In this document: one piece after another, positions 9,113-17,377 of the stretch
Numbering within the stretch: the first letter of the stretch is position 1
Layout of the letters: every line of letters begins with the position of its first letter
DNA from: Pseudobacillus lumedeiriae
Lineage (GTDB): Bacteria; Bacillota; Bacilli; Bacillales; Domibacillaceae
Assembly: GCF_044891285.1 (NCBI RefSeq)
Contig: NZ_JAUIYO010000011.1
Coordinates: 25,782 to 89,781 of the forward strand
Direction of reading: 5' to 3'
DNA length: 64,000 bases
Made by a program: the position numbers and the translations under genes
The notes under the pieces: model-generated
What the model was told of the DNA's origin: nothing
What the model saw: the letters and a program-made list of their open reading frames with translations, nothing else
Databases searched by the model: none

Positions 9113-9141
9113 TTGATAGTATTTGAGTAGTAAATTAAATA
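9113..9141 (+). promoter_or_regulatory. Sigma-A promoter for the riboswitch leader
   Basis: TTGATA (9113-9118), a 17-base spacer and TAAATA (9136-9141) give a good vegetative promoter. Transcription would start near 9148, just ahead of the lysine aptamer. Confidence 0.6.
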
Positions 9142-9154
9142 AACCTTATCAAAA

Positions 9155-9345
9155 TCCGGTGGGGTAGAGGCTGCAAAATTGATGAGTAAACAGCGTGAGG
9201 ATGACAACAAAGACCGCGGTTGAAAGGTGATTTTGCCGAAGTGCCAAAAAGGTGTCATCCTTTTTGGGATTGGGGTTATCTTGAATAAGGATAACACTCT
9301 TATTGTAAAGAACTCGTTTGCAATAGGGAGCTACAGATCGCGATG
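9155..9345 (+). promoter_or_regulatory. Lysine riboswitch (L box) aptamer
   Basis: The leader has the conserved L-box blocks in order: GTAGAGGCTGC and GATGAGTA (9164-9188), AAAGGTGATTTTGCCGAAGTG (9223-9243), the CCAAAAAGG/CCTTTTTGG arm (9244-9267), GGGGTTATC with its partner GGATAAC, and a closing GGGAGCTAC (9326-9334) that pairs with the initial GTAG. It lies between yunB and a NhaC-superfamily transporter and is followed by an intrinsic terminator, so it should shut off expression when lysine is abundant. Confidence 0.9.
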
Positions 9346-9364
9346 GAGAATTGACTTGCGTTAC

Positions 9365-9405
9365 AAAAAGTAATGATAGTTTTCTCTATCATTACTTTTT
9401 TTATT
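9365..9405 (+). terminator. Riboswitch expression-platform terminator
   Basis: A perfect 15-bp stem (9365-9379 with 9386-9400) with a six-base loop is followed by T residues. It lies between the lysine aptamer and the start codon at 9459, as expected for a transcription-attenuating L box. Confidence 0.88.
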
Positions 9406-9458
9406 TTCAGCATCTGTTTAAAGCTCATTCTTATGCAGCATCGGGGGAGGAGAACATC

Positions 9459-11033
9459 ATGGAAAACACAATTTTTTCATTAATTCCGCCAGTTTTAGCC
9501 ATTGTTATGGTCATCTTAACGAAGCGCGTCCTTCTTTCGTTAGGGGCTGGGGTCTTTGCTTCAGCATTGCTGCTGGCAAACTTCCAAGTTGGCGAAACGT
9601 TCCGTATTATGTGGGGAGCGTTTTCAGGTAATATTTACGCAGATGGAGAATGGAGTACGTGGAATATATATATTATTATTTTCTTGCTGCTCTTAGGGGT
9701 CATTACAGCCTTTATTAACATTTCCGGTGGAAGCCGTGCGTTTGGTGAATGGGCTGTCCAGCGGGTAAAAACACGTGCTGGCGCTCAAATCATGTCTGCC
9801 CTTCTTGGGATTCTTATATTTATTGATGACTATTTTAATGCTTTAGCAGTGGGGCAGATTTCTCGGCCGATTACCGACCGTCAGCGTGTCTCTCGTGCAA
9901 AGCTTGCCTATATTATCGATTCGACATCAGCACCTGTTTGTGTCGTGTCGCCAGTTTCGAGTTGGGGAGCATACATTATCGGTATTCTCGGTACCGTTCT
10001 TGCTGCTCATGAAGTGACTGAATACAGCGCTTTTTCTGCATTTATTCAAATGATTCCAATGAATTTCTACGTGTGGGCGGCGCTTGGTCTCGTGTTTTTG
10101 ACTGCTTGGATGCAGTTTGATTTCGGACCGATGAAAACACATGAAGAGCGGGCGGTTGTATTGGGAGAAGTGATGCCTCCTGATCGTGAAGCACCGGGAG
10201 AATTAAAGGAAGATTTGCCTGTGAGCACGACGGGAACAGTTGGTGATCTTGTCTGGCCGATCATTGCATTGATTATCGGAACTATATCTGCAATGATGTG
10301 GACGGGGGGAAAGGCGACGGAAGGCCATGTAACGATTTTAAAAATCTTTGAAAATACCGACGTCTCTAAGTCATTGTTGTATGGTGGTTTAATCGGTCTT
10401 GCTGTTGCGATTGCTATGTTCCTGAGGCAGAGTTTCGTTTTACATGGCGTCAATAAAAATGTATTCGGCATCGGTGTATGGGAAGGGATCAAATCCATGC
10501 TTCCAGCTGTCTATATTTTATTTTTTGCCTGGACGATCGTTACTCTCATTGGTGACCTTGGAACAGGCACGTATTTAGCTGGTCTTGTTCAACAATCGAA
10601 TATGAATGTTGGTTTGCTTCCATTTATTTTATTTATCGTAGCGGGGATCATGGCTTTTTCTACCGGTACTTCATGGGGATCTTTCGGAATTTTGCTTCCG
10701 ATTGCCGGGGAAATTGCGGCTGTTTCGGATGTATCGCTTATCCTGCCGGCCATGGCGGCTGTGTTAGCCGGCGCCGTATTTGGTGATCACTGTTCACCAA
10801 TTTCGGATACGACCATTTTGTCATCTACGGGAGCAGGAAGCCATCATATCGATCACGTTGTGACGCAAATTCCGTATGCTCTGCTATCAGCTGGGGTTGC
10901 AGGGATCGGCTTTTTAATGTTAGGTTTTCTTCACAATACGTGGCTCTCACTTGCTGTGACGCTTGGATTGTTAGCCGCTGTCACTTTAATCATGAAGCGG
11001 AATCATTCACTAAAATCGACAATGGAGTCATAA
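9459..11033 (+). CDS. NhaC-superfamily transporter, predicted lysine importer
   Basis: A 524-residue membrane protein of the Na+/H+ antiporter NhaC superfamily with about 12 hydrophobic segments; family blocks include FIDDYFNALAVGQ, STSAPVCVVSPVSSW, STGTSWGSFGILLPIA and the GDHCSPISDTTILSS signature. The start at 9459 follows GGGGGAGG at 9443-9450; an upstream in-frame start at 9351 would lie inside the riboswitch and terminator. Because the lysine riboswitch controls it, its likely substrate is lysine or a lysine precursor rather than protons and sodium alone; comparative work has placed NhaC-type transporters in L-box regulons. The substrate remains an inference. Confidence 0.88.
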   Translation: MENTIFSLIPPVLAIVMVILTKRVLLSLGAGVFASALLLANFQVGETFRIMWGAFSGNIYADGEWSTWNIYIIIFLLLLGVITAFINISGGSRAFGEWAVQRVKTRAGAQIMSALLGILIFIDDYFNALAVGQISRPITDRQRVSRAKLAYIIDSTSAPVCVVSPVSSWGAYIIGILGTVLAAHEVTEYSAFSAFIQMIPMNFYVWAALGLVFLTAWMQFDFGPMKTHEERAVVLGEVMPPDREAPGELKEDLPVSTTGTVGDLVWPIIALIIGTISAMMWTGGKATEGHVTILKIFENTDVSKSLLYGGLIGLAVAIAMFLRQSFVLHGVNKNVFGIGVWEGIKSMLPAVYILFFAWTIVTLIGDLGTGTYLAGLVQQSNMNVGLLPFILFIVAGIMAFSTGTSWGSFGILLPIAGEIAAVSDVSLILPAMAAVLAGAVFGDHCSPISDTTILSSTGAGSHHIDHVVTQIPYALLSAGVAGIGFLMLGFLHNTWLSLAVTLGLLAAVTLIMKRNHSLKSTMES

Positions 11034-11038
11034 ACGTT

Positions 11039-11068
11039 AAACGCCGGCTATTGCCGGCGTTCTTTTTT
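11039..11068 (+). terminator. Terminator after the lysine-regulated transporter
   Basis: AACGCCGGC-tatt-GCCGGCGTT is followed by six T. Confidence 0.93.
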
Positions 11069-11203
11069 AAAAGGGAAAAACTCTTTCTATGAATAATATA
11101 TAAATGATATGCATATAAAGTTTATTGTGGGAGAGGATGAAGAAACAAAGAGAATCGGTCGGAATTTTGGAATAAAAAGTTATTTTCATAAAATAAAAAA
11201 TAG

Positions 11204-11232
11204 TTTACTAATTAACTTCTCCCATTTATAAT
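11204..11232 (+). promoter_or_regulatory. Sigma-A promoter of the NSS transporter operon
   Basis: TTTACT (11204-11209), 17 bases, TATAAT (11227-11232). The start codon follows at 11300, giving a leader of about 60 bases in which I recognise no riboswitch. Confidence 0.65.
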
Positions 11233-11299
11233 GAGTAAGACGCATTAAGAATTTTTTGAAAATACTGTCTCTTTAAGAGGCGAAACAGGAGGGATTTAT

Positions 11300-12814
11300 G
11301 TGGATCAGCAGCGTCCTATGTTTGGTTCCAGAGCTGGTTTTATTTTTGCAGCTGTCGGCTCTGCTATTGGCTTGGGCAACATTTGGCGTTTTCCGGCAGT
11401 TGCCTATGAAAATGGAGGAGGCGCCTTTTTCCTGCCATACTTATTCGCCTTGCTTACAGCTGGGATTCCATTGCTTATCTTAGAGTTTACGATTGGCCAC
11501 AAATACCGCGGATCGAGCCCGTTATCTTTTGCCCGTATGAACAAAAATGCGGAATGGCTCGGGTGGTGGCAAATTGCTATTTCATTCGTGATCGCTACTT
11601 ATTATTCAGTTATTATTGGCTGGGCCTTATCGTATACGGTTTTTTCTTTTAAATTATCTTGGGGCAAAGACCCGCAAACGTTCTTATTGTCTGATTATTT
11701 GCAGCTGGCAGATGCGGGGGTATTCGGTGGAGTCGTTCCGCAAATACTCGTTTCACTTGCCGTCGTGTGGATTGTGACTCTCGGTGTATTAGTTGCCGGT
11801 GTTAAAAGAGGGATCGAAAAAGCGACAAAAGTTATGATTCCATTGCTCGTGTTCTTATTCTTAATTATCGTGATCCGTGCTCTGACGCTTGAAGGAGCTG
11901 TGAACGGATTAAATGCATTCTTTAAACCGGAATGGTCGCAGTTAATGAATGGAAAGGTTTGGATTGCGGCTTACGGTCAAATTTTCTTCAGCTTGTCGAT
12001 TGGTTTTGCTATTATGGTTACGTATTCTAGTTATCTTCCAAAAAAATCCGATATTACGAACAATGCATTTATTACAGGATTCAGTAACTCAGCTTTCGAA
12101 TTGCTTGCTGGTTTCGGTGTCTTCTCCGCTCTTGGCTTTATGGCTATGCAGCAAGGGGTAAGCGTAGATGAAGTGGTCAGCAGCGGAGTCATATTAGCCT
12201 TTTCTGTTTTTCCACAGATTATTAATGAGTTTCCGTTTGCAAGGGAATTATTCGGTATCCTGTTCTTCGGTTCTCTAGTACTAGCAGGATTCACGTCCCT
12301 TATTTCCATTGTCGAGACATTCGTAGCGGGTGTACAAGAGAAATTTAATGTGTCCCGTACAAAGTCTGTCTTAATCGGCGGCGGACTTGCGGCGTTGATT
12401 TCTATTATTTACGCTACAAGGGGCGGATTGAACCTTCTTGATACAGTCGATTATTTCATTAACAACTTCGGTGTTGCTTTCGCTGGACTCGTAGAGGTCA
12501 TTCTCATTGCATGGGTATTCAAGCAATTGGACCCGTTAAAAAGCTACGCGGATTCCGTATCTGATATTCGGCTCGGTGTATGGTGGAAAATTTGTTTAAG
12601 TATTGTCACACCGCTTGTCCTCGGCTACATGATGTTTGATAATATTCGTCAAAATCTTGCAGCACCTTACAGTGGCTATCCACAAAGCTTTGTAAATACG
12701 TACGGGTGGACAGTCGCAGTAGGCGCAATGGTCATAGGCATCATTTTTATGTATATGAAACGATGGAAAGCAGGCATGCTTGATGGGCCTTCTACTAAAA
12801 AGGAGGTGCGATAA
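11300..12814 (+). CDS. Sodium-dependent amino-acid transporter, NSS/SNF family
   Basis: A 504-residue neurotransmitter:sodium symporter homologue with about 12 membrane segments. The N-terminal SRAGFIFAAVGSAIGLGNIWRFP and GGGAFFLPYL motifs form the sodium and substrate sites of this family. GTG at 11300 is the start, with AGGAGGG at 11287-11293; the ATG two bases before is out of frame. It is followed with a one-base overlap by a 37-residue protein of the MetS type, so it probably belongs to the methionine/alanine importers, as with MetPS of Corynebacterium. Which amino acid it carries cannot be read from the sequence. Confidence 0.9.
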   Translation: MDQQRPMFGSRAGFIFAAVGSAIGLGNIWRFPAVAYENGGGAFFLPYLFALLTAGIPLLILEFTIGHKYRGSSPLSFARMNKNAEWLGWWQIAISFVIATYYSVIIGWALSYTVFSFKLSWGKDPQTFLLSDYLQLADAGVFGGVVPQILVSLAVVWIVTLGVLVAGVKRGIEKATKVMIPLLVFLFLIIVIRALTLEGAVNGLNAFFKPEWSQLMNGKVWIAAYGQIFFSLSIGFAIMVTYSSYLPKKSDITNNAFITGFSNSAFELLAGFGVFSALGFMAMQQGVSVDEVVSSGVILAFSVFPQIINEFPFARELFGILFFGSLVLAGFTSLISIVETFVAGVQEKFNVSRTKSVLIGGGLAALISIIYATRGGLNLLDTVDYFINNFGVAFAGLVEVILIAWVFKQLDPLKSYADSVSDIRLGVWWKICLSIVTPLVLGYMMFDNIRQNLAAPYSGYPQSFVNTYGWTVAVGAMVIGIIFMYMKRWKAGMLDGPSTKKEVR

Positions 12815-12927
12815 TGGACGGCAGCGCAATTACAATGATGATTACAGGAATAGTAATTATTTGGGGCGGCCTAGCTGCAAGTATCGCTCATGCGGTGAAA
12901 AAAGCCAAAGAAGCAAAACAAAGTTAA
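12814..12927 (+). CDS. metS: Small subunit of the NSS transporter (MetS-like)
   Basis: A 37-residue single-span protein starting MDGSAITMMITGIVIIWGG and ending in a Lys/Ala-rich tail. The size, the Trp-Gly-Gly after the hydrophobic run and the position directly behind an NSS transporter match the methionine/alanine importer small-subunit family. Its start overlaps the transporter stop by one base, AGGAGGTG sits at 12801-12808, and a strong terminator follows, all supporting real translation. Confidence 0.82.
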   Translation: MDGSAITMMITGIVIIWGGLAASIAHAVKKAKEAKQS

Positions 12928-12930
12928 AGA

Positions 12931-12972
12931 AAGAAGTGTCCTAAAAGCTTAGCTTTTAGGACACTTCTTTTT
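12931..12972 (+). terminator. Terminator of the NSS transporter operon
   Basis: AAGAAGTGTCCTAAAAGCT pairs with AGCTTTTAGGACACTTCTT, followed by T residues. Confidence 0.93.
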
Positions 12973-12993
12973 GTTGCGGCTGCCAATCTGTAC

Positions 12994-13085
12994 TTACGGT
13001 CATGATTGTTGGATATACGATCGGAATCAACTAAAATGCAGTTGCACTACCTTAATTTACGGTCGAGATTGATTAGCATACGATC
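12994..13085. repeat. Pair of 29-base direct repeats
   Basis: Two 29-base units (12994-13022 and 13057-13085) share TTACGGTC, GATTG and ATACGATC at fixed spacing (21 of 29 identical). A third partial unit, TTACAGTC, starts at 13099. The start-to-start distance is 63 bases. Non-coding. Confidence 0.6.
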
Positions 13086-13107
13086 AACAATTTTTCAAAT
13101 TACAGTC

Positions 13108-13135
13108 GGGAGCAGCCAGATGGCGGTCTGCTCCC
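13108..13135 (-). terminator. Hairpin downstream of lytH
   Basis: GGGAGCAG and CTGCTCCC form an 8-bp stem just beyond the lytH stop on the minus strand. The following T-tract is weak, so termination is uncertain. Confidence 0.4.
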
Positions 13136-13152
13136 TTGAATTGTCCTTTCAA

Positions 13153-14148
13153 CTAAGGTGAACGCTTGTTTCTTTCCATTCTTTCGTTTCTTTCCCATTG
13201 CTTTAAATGCGGATAAGGGTCAAATGACCATTCAGTGCGTCCGTTGTCTTTGTACATACCGTAGTGCAGGTGGGGAGGGAATTTTCCGGATGTGCCGGGT
13301 GGACCGTATCCAGTGCTTCCTACTCCGCCGATGACTGTACCTGGTTCCACAGTCTGGCCAAGTATTAAATCTTTTGCGAATCCGTTTAAATGTGCGTAAT
13401 AGTGATATGTGTTGTTGATGTCGCGAATGCCAACCCGCCAGCCGCCATATCGATTCCATCCTTTCATTTCTACAATGCCGTAAGAGGTCGAGCGCACAGG
13501 CACACTGTAATTGGCGAAAATGTCTGTTCCTTCATGAATTCGGCGTCCGCCCCAGCCGCGTGCATCTCCCCATGTGTTGTTAAAGGAATAATTAAAATTA
13601 TGGGGAAGGGGAAATACTTTTTTCTGAAGATCGAGTTTTCCGAATGCTTTATACATCTTTGCATTTCCAATGATGATGCTGACCGCTTTGTCGCGGCCGT
13701 AGTAACGCCAAAGACCGATTTTAATGTTATCGTGATCTGTCCCGTAAGTAAGAAGGTAATTACCGATCGCAGCGAGAACATCTTCACTGCTCAGCCGATC
13801 CGCTTTACCGTCTCCATCGCCGTCAGTGCCGACGCCATGAAAGGCTGCAATGGTAACTGGATTCGTATCCTCCTGATTAGGGTTTAATAGACCGGCCCAT
13901 TTATTTTCAGAAATATAAATGGAAATGTTCTCAGGTTCAGGCAAGTCTTTCCGGACGAAACGCAGGTTTCTTTCATATTGATCTATGCCGGCAAAGTAGT
14001 ACCAGGGAATAGATGTGACTGTTTCCATTTTTTTGAACAATTCCATCCGTTCTTTATACATTTGCTCGTCTTTTTTCGGATCTGCCGCTTGAACAGGTGA
14101 AACCATGAAAAAGAAAATGATAAATAGAAGCCAAATCAACTTTTGCAA
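13153..14148 (-). CDS. lytH: LytH, M23 L-Ala-D-Glu endopeptidase
   Basis: A 331-residue exported M23 metallopeptidase. B. subtilis LytH trims peptide side chains in the spore cortex. There is a signal peptide at residues 1-21 (ending VQA), an N-terminal domain with GVGTDGDGDGKADRLS, and the M23 zinc ligands HEGTDIF, YYAHLNGF and HLHYG. The start is TTG with GGGAG eight bases upstream. A sequence CACACAATA about 40 bases upstream resembles the sigma-K -10 element, which would fit late mother-cell expression. It is transcribed divergently from lipA. Confidence 0.9.
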   Translation of the reverse strand: MQKLIWLLFIIFFFMVSPVQAADPKKDEQMYKERMELFKKMETVTSIPWYYFAGIDQYERNLRFVRKDLPEPENISIYISENKWAGLLNPNQEDTNPVTIAAFHGVGTDGDGDGKADRLSSEDVLAAIGNYLLTYGTDHDNIKIGLWRYYGRDKAVSIIIGNAKMYKAFGKLDLQKKVFPLPHNFNYSFNNTWGDARGWGGRRIHEGTDIFANYSVPVRSTSYGIVEMKGWNRYGGWRVGIRDINNTYHYYAHLNGFAKDLILGQTVEPGTVIGGVGSTGYGPPGTSGKFPPHLHYGMYKDNGRTEWSFDPYPHLKQWERNERMERNKRSP

Positions 14149-14340
14149 TAGGTTTCTCTCCCTTTTTTGATTCTTTGCTTATTGTGTGGAATTACGCTGG
14201 TTTCATGCAGAAAAACAGTTGAAAATCATGAAAAGAACAAAAGTTGTGTTAAAATATTGACTGTGATACATTGGCTACAGAATAATGTTTTTATTAGAGG
14301 ACTTTGTTTTTGCTGAAGCAGAATGATGGGAGATGAAGAA

Positions 14341-15258
14341 ATGAGCAAGAAAGAAGAACATTTGCGTAAACCAGATTGGTTAAAAATAAAATTAAACACG
14401 AATGAAAACTATACAGGCTTAAAGAAAATGATGAGGGAGAAGAATCTTCATACTGTTTGTGAAGAAGCGAAATGCCCGAATATTCATGAGTGCTGGGCTG
14501 TTAGACGAACAGCTACATTTATGATTCTTGGTGATGTCTGTACGCGTGCCTGCCGTTTTTGTGCAGTAAAAACAGGTCTTCCAACTGAACTTGATTGGGC
14601 TGAACCGGAACGGGTAGCTGATTCTGTACAGCTGATGAATTTAAAACATGTGGTTGTGACAGCTGTTGCACGAGATGATTTAAAGGACGGCGGGGCAGCT
14701 GTTTTTGCAGAAACAGTACGGGCAATTCGCCGGAAAAATCCGTTTACATCCATCGAAGTGCTTCCATCTGATATGGGAGGCATAGAAGAAAATTTGAAAA
14801 CGCTGATGGATGCGCGTCCTGATATTCTCAATCATAATATCGAAACTGTGCGCCGTTTAACACCGAGAGTCCGTGCACGTGCTCAATATGACCGTTCACT
14901 TGAATTTTTAAAAAGAGCCAAAGAGATGCAGCCTGATATTCCGACAAAATCAAGTATTATGGTCGGCCTTGGGGAAACGAAAGAAGAGCTGATCCAAGCA
15001 ATGGATGATCTTCGTGCACATAATGTGGATATCGTTACGCTTGGTCAATATTTGCAGCCGTCTAAAAAACATTTAAAAGTTCAAAAATATTATCATCCGG
15101 ATGAATTTGCTGAACTTCGTGACATCGCTATGACTAAGGGCTTCAGTCATTGTGAAGCAGGTCCGCTTGTCCGTTCATCTTACCATGCCGATGAACAAGT
15201 AAACGCAGCGGCTAAAGCGAAACAGGACCTCGGCGAAAAAGAATCTCTCGAAGCATAA
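14341..15258 (+). CDS. lipA: Lipoyl synthase LipA
   Basis: A 305-residue radical-SAM enzyme that inserts two sulfur atoms into octanoyl groups to make lipoate. The N-terminal auxiliary-cluster motif CEEAKCPNIHEC and the radical-SAM motif CTRACRFC are intact, as are the EVLPSDMGG and RSSYHADEQV segments. The start at 14341 gives MSKKEEHLRKPDWLKIKLNT, matching the family; GGGAG lies eight bases upstream. An ATG at 14323 would add six residues but lacks an RBS. TTGACT at 14257-14262 with AATAAT 18 bases on may be its promoter. Confidence 0.97.
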   Translation: MSKKEEHLRKPDWLKIKLNTNENYTGLKKMMREKNLHTVCEEAKCPNIHECWAVRRTATFMILGDVCTRACRFCAVKTGLPTELDWAEPERVADSVQLMNLKHVVVTAVARDDLKDGGAAVFAETVRAIRRKNPFTSIEVLPSDMGGIEENLKTLMDARPDILNHNIETVRRLTPRVRARAQYDRSLEFLKRAKEMQPDIPTKSSIMVGLGETKEELIQAMDDLRAHNVDIVTLGQYLQPSKKHLKVQKYYHPDEFAELRDIAMTKGFSHCEAGPLVRSSYHADEQVNAAAKAKQDLGEKESLEA

Positions 15259-15358
15259 ATGAAGAAAGATAAAATAGGTTAATCTGGAAAATGAATATAA
15301 GCCAGCCGCACTGTTGTTTTGTCGGCCGCTCAAATTTTAAACATATAGTTCGTTAAAA

Positions 15359-15421
15359 TAAAAACGCTCGGTTCTTTTATCTATCGAAAATACGATGGAC
15401 AAAAGAAACCGGGCGTTTTTT
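15359..15421. terminator. Terminator between lipA and yutC
   Basis: AAAACGCTCGGTTCTTTT ... AAAAGAAACCGGGCGTTTT forms a long stem with a T-run. It lies between convergent genes and can serve both strands. Confidence 0.85.
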
Positions 15422-15494
15422 AGCAGTAAAATCATTTTAAAAGCGCAGGGCTGAACGTTAACTTGTATGAGGTATTCAGTCTAACGAATGATTG

Positions 15495-16313
15495 TTAAGG
15501 CATTCTATTCATGCCTTGATCGGTTGGTCCAGTTGTCCAGTTCGTCCCCGGTGTTCCAATCGTTCCTGGTGTTCCAGTAGGTGTCCCTGTTGTTCCAGGT
15601 GTTTTGTTCGTTCCACGCATTTCATTGTTCCGTGTATTGTCTGTTTTTGACTCAGTATAACCTTGCGGTGAGTTTTGTTTCATAAGTTTAATGGTCCGGT
15701 TAATGTCATCCTGTGCTACAGTCATTCCGCCATTCGTTTGAGCGATATTTTCAATATCGCGGCGCAAACCGGTATCGTCTGTCACATATACATTGTACCA
15801 GCGCGGCACGACACTTAATGCAGTTTTCTTTACTTGGTCTGCTACTTCTTTACGATCTTTATTCGTGCGCGTATCCGTGTCGTAAGCGATTAATACTTCT
15901 TCGTCCGTTACGAGCACGGAGCTATCATTAACCGCTGGGAGTGATACGCTTAATTTGCTGATGGAGTCTGCCATTCTTTCCCGGTCCATCGTATGAATCT
16001 CCCTATAGGATACGGTTTCTCCCTGGATTGGGCTTTTTTGTTGACGGACATAACCGAAGTTATCCTGTCTCTTCTTTGTCATTAGTTCATTGCTGCCTAA
16101 ACGGTTGTCTCCATTATACATGTCATAGCGGTCTCGGCCATAGCGGTCATTGACGTTTACTGTATTTCCGTCCATTCCGCCTCGATCGCTGACGTTTGTT
16201 GTAGCACCGTTCCGATCGTAAGTATTGTCCGCGAATTGGTTCGTATCATTGGCATTACAGGCAGCGAGCATTAAAAAACTAGAAAATCCTGCGATTAATA
16301 GTGGCTTTTTCAT
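15495..16313 (-). CDS. yutC: YhcN/YlaJ-family sporulation lipoprotein
   Basis: A 272-residue lipoprotein with a lipobox LAAC (Cys19). A low-complexity Asn/Asp/Arg-rich stretch follows, then a globular YhcN/YlaJ-type domain, and finally a Thr/Gly/Pro-rich tail with repeated TPGT units. Members of this family are found in or around spores. The start at 16313 is preferred because AAGGGGG lies about seven bases upstream; the ATG two codons earlier is too close to it. Its position beside lipA and yutD matches B. subtilis yutC. Confidence 0.82.
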   Translation of the reverse strand: MKKPLLIAGFSSFLMLAACNANDTNQFADNTYDRNGATTNVSDRGGMDGNTVNVNDRYGRDRYDMYNGDNRLGSNELMTKKRQDNFGYVRQQKSPIQGETVSYREIHTMDRERMADSISKLSVSLPAVNDSSVLVTDEEVLIAYDTDTRTNKDRKEVADQVKKTALSVVPRWYNVYVTDDTGLRRDIENIAQTNGGMTVAQDDINRTIKLMKQNSPQGYTESKTDNTRNNEMRGTNKTPGTTGTPTGTPGTIGTPGTNWTTGPTDQGMNRMP

Positions 16314-16420
16314 AATCATTCCCCCTTGCTATATAGATTGCCCGTTTTCAGTTACTTTTTTCTTAGTAATTAATGGCGGATAAGCTATAATGAAAAGAAG
16401 AAGGAAAGGAATGATGAAAA

Positions 16421-16696
16421 ATGATTTGTATTCAAAATCATTGCTATGAAATCATTGACGAGCGGAGCAGCGGTTTTAATGAAGAAGTATTTAGAGAACG
16501 GTACAGCGATATTTTAACGAAATATGATTACATCGTAGGAGATTGGGGGTACGGTCAGCTGCGGTTAAAAGGCTTTTATGAAGATAAGAATCAAAAAGCT
16601 ACATTCGATTCAAAAATCAGCACGTTAAAAGAGTATTTATACGAATACTGTAATTTTGGCTGTGCTTATTTTGTTGCGAGAAAAATTCAAAAATAG
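16421..16696 (+). CDS. yutD: YutD family protein
   Basis: A 91-residue YutD (DUF1027) protein with the conserved FNEEVFRERYSDIL, YDYIVGDWGYGQLRLKGFY and YCNFGCAYFVARK blocks. The function is unknown. AAGGAAAGGA ends ten bases before the ATG. It lies between yutC and yutE as in B. subtilis. An unusually long hairpin follows. Confidence 0.87.
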   Translation: MICIQNHCYEIIDERSSGFNEEVFRERYSDILTKYDYIVGDWGYGQLRLKGFYEDKNQKATFDSKISTLKEYLYEYCNFGCAYFVARKIQK

Positions 16697-16699
16697 AAA

Positions 16700-16814
16700 A
16701 AAGCTGTCTCATCGGGGCCTAACCTCTTCATCTATACGTGTGCAGCCCTTCTTTTATGCAAAGGGCACGGTATAGATATAGAAGGGGCTGACACGATTGT
16801 TTTGAGACAGCTCG
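16700..16814 (+). terminator. Long nested hairpin after yutD
   Basis: AGCTGTCTCA (16702-16711) pairs with TGAGACAGCT (16803-16812). About 90 bases lie between and fold further: ATCTATAC with GTATAGAT and GCCCTT with AAGGGC, or alternatively GTGTGCAGCCCTTC with GAAGGGGCTGACAC. The outer arms match the short terminators at 18777 and 40096, so this looks like such a terminator with an insertion in its loop. Confidence 0.6.
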
Positions 16815-16818
16815 TTTC

Positions 16819-17127
16819 TTATATATTAGGCGGAATATCCTGGTATTCTGTTTCCTGGTCTTTTTCTGGATCATCATGGGTAGGATGCGCGCCATCATAT
16901 TGACGTGGCAGGTTTTGGTGAAGCGATTTATTTTCGTATGTGAATGCACTGTAAGAGCGCTGTCCTTTTCTCCACGGTGTTGATTTGTTTTCTACGGGTT
17001 CATATTTTCCACGCGGCGCTCCATAGGGACCTTCTGGTGTTTGTTCAGGGATAATATAATTTCTGCTCTTTTCTACGTTTGAGAAATCTGTATACTCCTC
17101 TTTTTCCTCATCAAATAACAATGTCAT
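16819..17127 (-). CDS. Conserved hypothetical small acidic protein
   Basis: A 102-residue hydrophilic protein without signal or membrane segment, rich in Glu, Asp, Pro and Tyr, with EGPYGAPRGKYEPVENKSTPW and PRQYDGAHPTHDDPEKD as its most distinctive parts. I have a weak impression of similar Bacillus cytosolic proteins but cannot name a family. The ATG at 17127 directly follows a GGGGTG sequence, so the ribosome site is poor and the start may be the GTG one codon earlier. A long hairpin separates it from yutD on the opposite strand. Confidence 0.6.
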   Translation of the reverse strand: MTLLFDEEKEEYTDFSNVEKSRNYIIPEQTPEGPYGAPRGKYEPVENKSTPWRKGQRSYSAFTYENKSLHQNLPRQYDGAHPTHDDPEKDQETEYQDIPPNI

Positions 17128-17178
17128 CACCCCGGAATGTTTTTATTGTTCAGCTTTAGTGCCTTCCTTTCCTAACGT

Positions 17179-17215
17179 ACAGCCTTCTAGAAGATCCGAA
17201 GGCTGTATTATTGTT
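17179..17215. terminator. Hairpin between the hypothetical gene and yutE
   Basis: TACAGCCTTC and GAAGGCTGTA form a 10-bp stem at 17179-17208, followed by T-rich sequence on the plus strand. No gene ends here on that strand, so its role is unclear. Confidence 0.35.
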
Positions 17216-17377
17216 GTTCTGCGGTTAAGATTACAACGGAGGCGCTTTTGTTTTAACATGCCCATTATCCGCTTTTTTACTCGTTCAATGACTCTAAAGG
17301 TGAAAATGTGTGTTGTCTGCGAATTCATGGTAGAATAACAAAGGAACAACAGAAAGTATACGAAAGAGGTGTTCGCT

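Noticed and set aside
9351..9458. Upstream in-frame extension of the NhaC-type transporter
   Set aside because: It would encode the riboswitch terminator; the RBS and family N-terminus support 9459.
17143..17349. Minus-strand frame of 68 codons before yutE
   Set aside because: No RBS, odd composition, and it covers a hairpin and the yutE upstream region.
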